Below, piece by piece: positions 1 to 8,900 of a stretch of DNA of 64,000 nt. Source of the DNA: JAGLON01 sp041394985. GTDB taxonomy: Bacteria; Zixibacteria; MSB-5A5; GN15; JAAZOE01. The DNA is taken from the NCBI GenBank assembly GCA_041394985.1, contig JAWLBI010000001.1, positions 3,906,001-3,970,000 on the forward strand, written 5' to 3'. A program made the position numbers and the translations under genes. Within the stretch, counting starts at the first letter, position 1. Each line of letters starts with the position of its first letter. A model generated the notes under the pieces. The model was not told where the DNA came from and did no database searches. It saw only the letters and a list, made by a program, of their open reading frames with translations.

Positions 1-928
1 CGCCACCGACTTCCCGCGCGCTCGAATAATATCCCGAGAAATCGTATTTCGCTCCCGAGGGAAATGTCCGAGGCAGGATATTTTTCTGGATTTCGCTGGC
101 AATTTCAAACTCACGCTGAATTCGCTCTCTTTCCAATTTATCTTTTTGAGCCGTGTTCAACCGATCCCCCATTACGTGCAGCGTTTCGGCCAGGTAGCCG
201 AACTCATTCGAGGAACGCAGCGGAATATCGATATTGATATCATCGTAATTGACGGCTTGCAGGTTCTCGGTAATGATTTTGATCGGTTTGAGCTTATGAT
301 TGACCGCCAGAAGCGTCAGCGGCAGCCCAACAAGTATCATGATCAGAGTTATCGATACGACGGATAAAATCGATGCTTCTCGCGCGGCGATAATCTGTCT
401 ATTCGACGAGGCAATACCGAGATAGCCGACGGTCAGGTCGTTTTCCGTAATCGGCACGATGAGCAGCAGCGTATCTCCGCGGGCAGCGAAGACTTCACCC
501 GCGCTTAGCAAATCTCTGTATTCATCGGTTTGTAACTCGGGCAAACTTTTTTGCGCAACAACCTGAGAGATGTCGGTGTGAGCCAAAAACTCGCGTCTTT
601 TATCGGTGACGCCGGTCCATATGACATCAGCATTGTCGCGGTCGAGCTTTTTGCAGATATTATTCAGCATCAGAGCATCGGGGCCGTTGGCGCTGATGAT
701 ATGCTTTCCGGCCGGACCGGAGTACGAACGAGCCTGAACGAGCAGTTTTTCGACGACATTGCGGGTCGTACTTTCGACGAATCGCTGCGTCAGGACATAT
801 CCCGTTACGAACATGAGCAGGAGAATAATGACTGAAACGAAGAGCGTGAACTCCAGACGAATTGATTTCTTAAACTGATTCGGCTGCGGCCATCCTTGTC
901 GGTTCTGTTCCGGACTATCGGGCTTCAT
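1..928 (-). CDS. SpoIIE/RsbU-type PP2C serine phosphatase with HAMP sensor module (partial, C-terminus beyond window)
   Basis: Translating the minus strand from the ATG at 926-928 gives an open frame running off the left edge (309 codons seen). A basic N-terminus is followed by a membrane segment at about residues 29-48, an extracytoplasmic sensor of roughly 120 residues, a second membrane segment at about 188-207, then a HAMP-like linker. After it comes the stretch EFEIASEIQKNILPR and the start of a catalytic domain ending in SAREVGG, the usual entry to a SpoIIE/RsbU phosphatase whose next residue is the metal-binding Asp. Family role: dephosphorylation of an anti-sigma antagonist or similar partner in partner-switching. 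The start overlaps the stop of the PorV-like gene by 14 nt, so it is probably translationally coupled. The catalytic half is missing, so activity cannot be judged. Confidence 0.85.
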   Translation of the reverse strand, partial: MKPDSPEQNRQGWPQPNQFKKSIRLEFTLFVSVIILLLMFVTGYVLTQRFVESTTRNVVEKLLVQARSYSGPAGKHIISANGPDALMLNNICKKLDRDNADVIWTGVTDKRREFLAHTDISQVVAQKSLPELQTDEYRDLLSAGEVFAARGDTLLLIVPITENDLTVGYLGIASSNRQIIAAREASILSVVSITLIMILVGLPLTLLAVNHKLKPIKIITENLQAVNYDDINIDIPLRSSNEFGYLAETLHVMGDRLNTAQKDKLERERIQREFEIASEIQKNILPRTFPSGAKYDFSGYYSSAREVGG

Positions 929-2927
929 AAGAGAGCTCCTGTAATTTTGCAATTTCCGCCTCCGTGCGATTGATATAATCGATGATTTCCGGATTTTCCG
1001 GATCGAGAGCGGCTGCTTTGCGCCAGGTATCGATGGCATCCGCCAATTTATTCTGACCGTACAGGTCGACACCGACGAATTTATATGCATTTACTAAATA
1101 CTGTCTAACCGAAAGATAATCAGGCGAGAGATACTCCACGCGCTCCCAATGAGAGATCGCCTCGGCGAGCCGTCCCTGCTTGAAGCTGTCTTGCCCATTG
1201 GCATATAAGGCAGCAACCTCGCGCTGCATTTCAGGAGTTAAGCGTACCACGGGAGCAGGTTCGGCGGCTTTAATACTTTGCCTGACCTCCGCCAGATTCT
1301 TTTTAATACGATCGCGCTCCAATTGACACCATTTGTGGCCCGGGAAAATCGCCGCGGCTGAATCAACAGCCTCGAGCGCCCGGCTATAACTACCGGCATC
1401 ATAGAGTCGCAAAACCAGCGCTTTCCACCTCTCGAATGCGGATTTCTTGCGGGCAAGAATAACGGCAGAATTTTCAGGCGCCTCCTTATAGAGCTGATCG
1501 AGGAGCAATTGCGCTTCATCGAGTTTTCCGTAACTCAAGAGTGAGTCGGCCGCAAGAAGTTCGCGCTGAATTCGTTCGTCTCTGGAATACCGTGTTTGCA
1601 GAGAATCCGCCGCCGCGAATTTTATTTCCAGCGCCTCCTGCGCATTCCCGATTTCATTTAAAGCCAGCCCCGCGAAATATTTCGCAGAGAGATAATCTCC
1701 GCCGTCGAAGGCGATATTTGCCGAATCAACGTATGTGTTATAGCGCTTTAAGCGCATAATTTCATTTAGCTTGTCGGTGGTTTCACCGGCCAACCCTGCG
1801 ATAGTCAGGGTATCCTGTCCGGAACTGCGCGCCAGGAACAGAGCGCGATCGAAATTAGTCTTCGCTTCGCTCAGTTTCCCCTCGTCGAAAAGTACTCGAC
1901 CGTTATCGACCAGCTGCTGAATCAATGACTCATTGCGGTTGTTCATGCGCTGGTTCATCAGCGATTGGAATTCCTGCTCTCGATTTTTTTCTCGATTTTC
2001 GCGACGGGCAGAAATTGTACTGCCGAATCTCGTCGAAAGCGTAAACATATGGAGTGTACCGAGATCCCGTTCGACCAGCGCATAGTCGAAGGCGAAGCCT
2101 TTGTATTCCAGTCCCAGGCCGGCCGCCGGATGATCCCGGCGAATACCGCCCCGTAAATGGAGCATATTATCAATAGAGTATTCCAGGCCTGCGGCAATGC
2201 GCGGATCAACAAAATCATATTTCTCGAGACTCACTGAGAGCAATAATTGCTGATTCATCTGCGAGAATGTCTTGATTCCCAGGGATAGACCGGTTTCAAA
2301 TCCGACCGGATATTTTGCCGTTTCATCTACGAGTTTATAACCTGCTCTAATGAGGTTGCGTCCGTTAAAGAACATATCTAATGATGAGACTTTTTTATCC
2401 GCAAAATCGAATCGTCTGCTCAGGGATAGATTGAGCCCGGGCGATGTCGAGGCACTGTAATCGGCCAGTTTATGGTGTTCCATATACAGCGACAATCCGA
2501 CTGCGTACTTCGAAATGTATCGGGCATAGGACAGATAGACGGCCGTTCTGCTGTCACTGAAGCTATCCTCTAACAGGTTGGCATCGTCTCGCCCCTCGAT
2601 ATTGTTGATTCCGAGATAGAATACACCCAGGCCAAAGGCGCCGTAATCGAGTGTCGGCACGGCCAATCCGAAATATTGATAACTGACATCATCATCAAAA
2701 AGACGGGTTCGAAATGCGGTCAAAGAGTATTGCTGTGCAGAGGCAAGCCGCGATGCATTCCAATACATGGCTGCAGCCGGCTGGCAATATGCTCCGGCAG
2801 CCCCGGCCAGCGCCAGATCGCGACTCCCCGCGCCGAGACTGAAAGGCGAGCGTGTCCCGCCATCATCCTCTGCATGGAGAACGGAAATGAAAAACAACCC
2901 GAGTAGAATCAGTACTGTACGCTTCAT
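915..2927 (-). CDS. PorV/PorQ-like outer-membrane barrel with C-terminal TPR domain
   Basis: The 670-residue protein starts with a signal peptide (MKRTVLILLGLFFISVLHA). Residues about 28-300 have the PorV/PorQ family pattern: an SLGAGSRDLALAGA start with AAMYWNASRL shortly after, then alternating short strands such as GAFGLGVFYLGINNIEG and an ending MFTLSTRFG. From about residue 335 the chain becomes helical with at least four or five TPR-like units (for example NGRVLFDEGKLSEAKTNFDR and NGQDSFKQGRLAEAISHWER). PorV-type proteins are outer-membrane shuttles for T9SS cargo; TPRs would give a periplasmic protein-binding arm. The gene is joined to the giant upstream surface protein by an ATGA overlap and to the downstream phosphatase by a 14-nt overlap. 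The family call is firm; the link to T9SS is inference, since no other T9SS gene is in the window. Confidence 0.75.
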   Translation of the reverse strand: MKRTVLILLGLFFISVLHAEDDGGTRSPFSLGAGSRDLALAGAAGAYCQPAAAMYWNASRLASAQQYSLTAFRTRLFDDDVSYQYFGLAVPTLDYGAFGLGVFYLGINNIEGRDDANLLEDSFSDSRTAVYLSYARYISKYAVGLSLYMEHHKLADYSASTSPGLNLSLSRRFDFADKKVSSLDMFFNGRNLIRAGYKLVDETAKYPVGFETGLSLGIKTFSQMNQQLLLSVSLEKYDFVDPRIAAGLEYSIDNMLHLRGGIRRDHPAAGLGLEYKGFAFDYALVERDLGTLHMFTLSTRFGSTISARRENREKNREQEFQSLMNQRMNNRNESLIQQLVDNGRVLFDEGKLSEAKTNFDRALFLARSSGQDTLTIAGLAGETTDKLNEIMRLKRYNTYVDSANIAFDGGDYLSAKYFAGLALNEIGNAQEALEIKFAAADSLQTRYSRDERIQRELLAADSLLSYGKLDEAQLLLDQLYKEAPENSAVILARKKSAFERWKALVLRLYDAGSYSRALEAVDSAAAIFPGHKWCQLERDRIKKNLAEVRQSIKAAEPAPVVRLTPEMQREVAALYANGQDSFKQGRLAEAISHWERVEYLSPDYLSVRQYLVNAYKFVGVDLYGQNKLADAIDTWRKAAALDPENPEIIDYINRTEAEIAKLQELSYEAR

Positions 2928-5900
2928 CGTATCACCGCGATTTTCCGCTTATAAGATTCGGTCTTGCCCGAGATCGAACGGGCGGTTATCCGGCAGAAAT
3001 AGGTGCCGGGGATGACTATTTGTCCGACACCGTTTTTGCCATTCCAGGTTTCACTTTGATGAGTACCGGCGCCCCTGAAAATATTGTCGGCCACGACGGC
3101 GACCGCCTCACCGGTAATCGTAAAGATTTCTATATCAACATATGAATCTTCCGACAGACTATATCCAATAGTCGTAGTCTCCCCTTGAGAAATATTAAAC
3201 GGATTCGGGAAGTTCGTAAACGAGTGCTCGAGATCGGCCGAGACAACCGATATCTCCTCGGAATACAGTGGGTAACTCATGCCATTCACAATCGGATAGA
3301 CCGGCGTCGCCAGGTTGCGATCGGCCATCGTCATAAAGGTCGAATCCGTGAAGGAAATCAGGTAATTACCTTCGGGAATATCATCCTGCAAATCGCACTC
3401 GATCCGAACGGCAAAATCATCCCCCAGGGAAAGTGTTACATCACCGTCTGCAGCCAATAAAAGCGATGATCCGCTCAGCGCAGTATCGGTGGCGGCGAGA
3501 ATATCATTGATATACAGGCGGACGGCTGAAAATACTGCCGCGCCATCCTGTTGATGAAGTCCCGATGAGGTTCGGCTATAAATGTCTCCGGCCACTTGTT
3601 CGATTGAAATATCGCCCTGCGGCAGGTCATTTGAATAGGTCCACGAGCCGTCAAATATTCGAATGGCTGTCTGCCCCGGATGTACGATTCGGGTCTGAGG
3701 ATCCAAAAATGAAACATGCGGTCGACCGGCCGGAAGGAACACCTTGGTTACCTCGGTTATATATGGGAATGTCAATGAACAATCATGGGCCGGAACAATA
3801 CCCAGCGTATGGAGAGGTTCGCTCTGATCGGAGCAAATTATTAGCTGCGGTACGATCATTTGTAAGACAAAATTATCATAGGGGACATCGGATTCAATGT
3901 CTCCGACAAGTGTTATAAGCAAACTGTCGCCCGGTTGTAGATCGATAGCGGTATTATCGAAGTTGAATTTGACCGCACCGTTTTCAATTTCTATGAATGA
4001 CTGATACGTAATTGCGCTGTTATTTAGCCTATATCCGATGCGGTCGAAAAGCGCATTCGGATCGAGCGGTATACCTGTCGAGTCGAGAACCTGCAATGAC
4101 ACCTGCTCAATGATGAGCGACGAATACGTCGATGAAACCGGGTATTTCAAGGCAACATCCAGCATTGCCAAGCCATCGACACCACTGACGATCGAGGCCG
4201 GTAATTGAGATACCAGGCATCCCTCCGGCGGCTGCGCCGGATTTTTCATCGTTATAACATCCGACATCATCGGAAATGCCGAGCCGGTGACAAGAGTCGT
4301 ATCTGTTGCAATGGCCAGGAATGATCCGGAACTGAGATCCCGGACCTGAAATACTGAGCTGTCCGGGATTCGGATACTGAATCCATCGTGCAGCGATTCC
4401 TGTTTCAAAGACACCAGTATCTGTACGGAATCAACCTGTTGAGCGCTGAGGGTGACCGGTGTATTGAATTCAATCTCCGGTTGCGTCACGAACAAATCGC
4501 TCCCCGACACTTCGCCGATTATCAGTGATTGATACTGCAGACTCAACCTGCCAAGGATTTCGGACGGCAGTATGGTGGCCCCAAGATTATCCATCATTTC
4601 GAAACCGAATCCGGTGAACTGAATCTGCGAACTGCCGGTTTCGCCGGGGTGGCGCAGATGTAATTGCAGAACCGGGAGATTGTCCTGGCCATAATTGGCC
4701 GATCCGGAATGAATAGACTCTGCCGCCACGACCATTTCCGTCGATGGTAAATCAATTCGACAAGTTGCCGTCTGCAGCGGGAAGGTAATTGACGGATCCA
4801 GCGCTATGACATCTCCGGTGTTTTTATCTGTAACCGGAATTGCGCTTGCGTCGGATATCTTGAGCGCGAAATCGCCCACAGCCGCATCTCCGGCGATACT
4901 CACTAATAATGAGAAGGTTCTTGCCTCACCGGCTTCAATAAATACCGGTTCCGAGAAAACCATATTGACCGTCGGAGAGGCCGGCATCGCCGTGACAATA
5001 GTGAGGATTTGATATCCTGTTGCCAACAGCATGTTTGAAAATATATCAGCGGCCGACAATTCTGCACCATCACCGTCAATAACTGTGATCTCAAGGCTGT
5101 CAAGTCGCAAGGCCGAATAATCTGTAGAGGATTCCGGATGCATAATCGTTATGCTTAGCGGGAAAATATTAGCCTGCCCACGAGTTGCGGAATTCGGCAT
5201 CGAATTTATAACGTCAACCGCAACATCAGTCGGAGGCGCCTGAATAGAGACTGTCTCGGACTGGACTACCGCCGAAGAATCGGGAACAGCATCGGTGAAT
5301 GCTCGCATCTGCCAGGTTATCGTCCCGACCGCCGCAGCCGTGTAATAGATCGTAAATTCCTGAGTCCCGCCCGATGGGATTGAAACCGGTCCCGCGGAAC
5401 TACTGTCAAATGTCACCAGCGTGGGAGCGCTGATATCGATAATCTCAGCCACGACATTATCTACAGAGGCTACATTTAAATTGGTAACACTCATACTGAC
5501 GGCAATCGTCTGCCCGATTGAGTAATTCTCTCCCAGCGAGGCAAAATCGACTCTGAGCGGCGAGTTTGAAATCGTGTACCGGGAGGATGTAATAAGGGGT
5601 CCGTCAATAGGGCCATCATTAGCCGAGGCATACGTACAACCATTCACCGGAATTTGCGCCTGAAATGCGGCGCCGGGAGTAGCATCGGCCGATATATCCG
5701 CCAACACCATAAGCGGCGTCATTTCGGAATCCACGGCCAGTCCCGATAGTGAGATATTCCAGGTGGACCCGGAATAGGCAAATGTCCCGACAAGTGAATC
5801 GGTTTCCTGCCACAGAGCATCGCCATTAATGTCTTTCCAAAGGGTCAACAACGAAATATCGGATGTGTCGGCATCCAATGAATTGTCCAGGACAATCGCC

Positions 5901-8900
5901 TGCAGGGCATCGGTCTGATTGCCGTTGAAAGCCGGAATAAACGTATACAGCGTGATTGATGAGTCGCCGGGGCTGAGCGTCCGAGGCGGTGTCTCTATTA
6001 TAGTATACTGTTCTTTGACCGAGCCGTTCAGGATGGCATATCCACCGCTCGTGAGGGGCAAATCGCCGTTAATATTTACGGTGTTTTCAAATCCAAAAGC
6101 CGATGGTGTCGAAATGGCCACGGCCAGGCTGTCCGAATCGATGCAAACCGGCGGGACATCATTGGCAACGAAGAAATACGACAATTCCTCGGGAGCGAGC
6201 GTCACATCGAGACCGGATAAATAGAGGATACTATCGGAAAAATAACCGGTCGCGATCAGTGAATCGTCGTCGAAGATACGATTGCCGTCGGCATCGAGAT
6301 ACAGATAAATCTGCCCGAGCTCATAGTCGGCATATTCCATATTGGACGCGCTGCGCGAGATATTTCTCAGTGACAGCGTTTTCAGGGTCTGTTCCTGCAG
6401 TGTATAGCCGTTGTACAGAGCAAATGTAAAAATCTTATTCCCGCTGCTGCCGGGCCTGATTTCACTCGATGCGGTTGGCACCGAAATGGCCGTAATTCGA
6501 TTCGAGGGGAATACCAGAAATTCAGCATCATTCCCTACCGGGATGTCATCCGGTCCGGTCGTGCCCGATAAATAATCTATATAGTCCGTCGCGATTTCAA
6601 AATCGAGTGTACCGCCGATGAATTGGGTATTTTTCACGTCGACGGTCACACAGAATCGAGTCGTTACATTCGTGAGCGAATAATATAGATTGGCAAGTGT
6701 CCACACACCGCGGAAATAGAGGAATGAGCCATTGCCGACCAGGACATCATCATCGGTAAATCCGTCATTGCCGACATCGCGCCACAGGGTCACCTGAAGA
6801 GCAGCTGAATCTTTCACGGTCCCTACATTGCGCAGGCTGATTTGGTGCAGGCGAGCCGTGGAATATCCATCTCGCGGTAATTCGAAATCGAGTACCGGTC
6901 GATCCATCTGCCCGCCGAAGAGCGTCGTTCCCTCGATCTGATGGACGAGTATCGCCTCAGCAGGAAATGCATTGACGGCATGAGAGAGCGCATTATAGAG
7001 CGGCACACTGGCGCTGATAGAAACGGCATCCGTGAAGATATCCGTCATTTCATGAATCTCCGCGCGAATAATGTTATTATTCTTGGCGGTGCGAAGATTG
7101 GACTTTATGTAGCAGCCGATATATTCTGTTCCCCCGCCGCCCTCAATTGACAGATTTCCAAACGAAATCACATGAGACAGGGCCGAAACTTCGACTGCGC
7201 CCAGCAGCGAATCGGTACCGGAAATACCGGGGAAAAGCCCGTCAACCTCATGATACAGGTACAGGCTGTCTACCTGACTGAGGAGATCGGCGGCGGCATC
7301 CAGATTATTTCCGGGGAATGACAGTGTAATTCTGAGGCTGTCCAGAGATTTAGGCGTTGCATATCCATTCGTTGCCGAGAAAATTGTCAAAGCCGTCATA
7401 CTGCCGGGGATGATTTCCTGCGCCGCAATTTCGGCTACATCCAAAATTACCGCCTCATTCGTGACAATAGTAATCGTATCCAGCGGTACCGGCCGGGTAT
7501 CATACGGGCCATCATTTTCCAATCTCATTTCCAGACCGTTTGTGGCAATTGTCATAGCTATCGTGGCGCCATCTTCGGGATAAGATGAGAGATTAGCTGC
7601 AACATAGAACCGATTGGTCCAATTCAAAAGCGGTACGGAGAATCCGCTGCGAATCCAGTCGCTGCCGGTATTGATCAGTTTCCCGATTCTGACTTCGGTG
7701 CCGGGGCCGTCCCACACGCGGTTGCCATTGTCGACAAACAACACGAGGCTGTCAAAATCGTCAGACGATGCGGTTCCCTCGTTAACGATACCGAATGCAG
7801 TGAGTGTATCGTAGAAATAACCATTGCGCGGAATGTCCACTGCCATGACCGGATAGAGCGCATCAGAAGGATCGATTTCGGTCAAACCGACCGAAGTGTA
7901 TTCCAACTGGGCGGCAACGAGTCCGTTGATGATGGCATATCCGAGCGAGTTAATACTGTCCGGGCCATCGATGATACTGCCGTCGGTCGCAATAATGTCC
8001 GTCGATGTATATAAAAATTGGTCGAGGCTGTCGCCATCGTGTGCAATTTTGCTTATATGTCCGCAGAAGAAGAATTTTTTACTATCGCCGGGATTAATCT
8101 CGAACGGGGTCTCCAGCATGATATTGATATCCTCGGCGTCGACGACCGAATGGCATATCAGGCTGTCATCTTCCGTCAGAACGGCATCATCATCGATATC
8201 ATAGTACAGACCGATGGAGTCATAGTTGTACAGCAAATCATTACTATTTCCGGCTCCGCGGGAGATATCGTGTATGGTAAAGCTGGAGAGAGATTTCTGC
8301 ACCGAATAGTAGTTTTCCAACTGCAAAGCCAACAGAGGAATATCGTCCTGCCCCGGTTTGGCCAGATAGGTCGATATCGGAATTGTGCTGGCGTACAACG
8401 CTTCAATAGTGATAGCGCCGCTGATATCGATATTGCCGAGATTATTCGTCACCATGACGCTGCACACGCCGGGAGCGTCGGCAATGAACAACCCATCAGA
8501 CATGATATCACCGACCGAGCCCAGGACCTGCCAGTTCAACGTACCGGGTGATGTGGCGTTGCTATCGGAGTCCAGGGCAATGACCGAGAATTGAATCGAA
8601 TCATGGACGCCAATCGTCGTGGTATTCGGCGAAATGCTAAACGATACGATACGGCCTGCAGTGACTGTTACAAAAGTCGTTGTATCGGCTATTCCGGGAC
8701 CGGTGGCTACAATATCACCCGTTCCCGTTGTCGTCGGCGTAAATACTCCGGAGGCATTAATCGTTCCAATACCGCCCAGTACACTCCAGGTCGGAATGAC
8801 GGCATATGCGCTGGTATTGCCGTCCGCATCATATGATGCACAGGTAAACTGCTTTGTCGAGTCGGAACTCACCGTCGCCGTATCGGGAGAAATCACGATT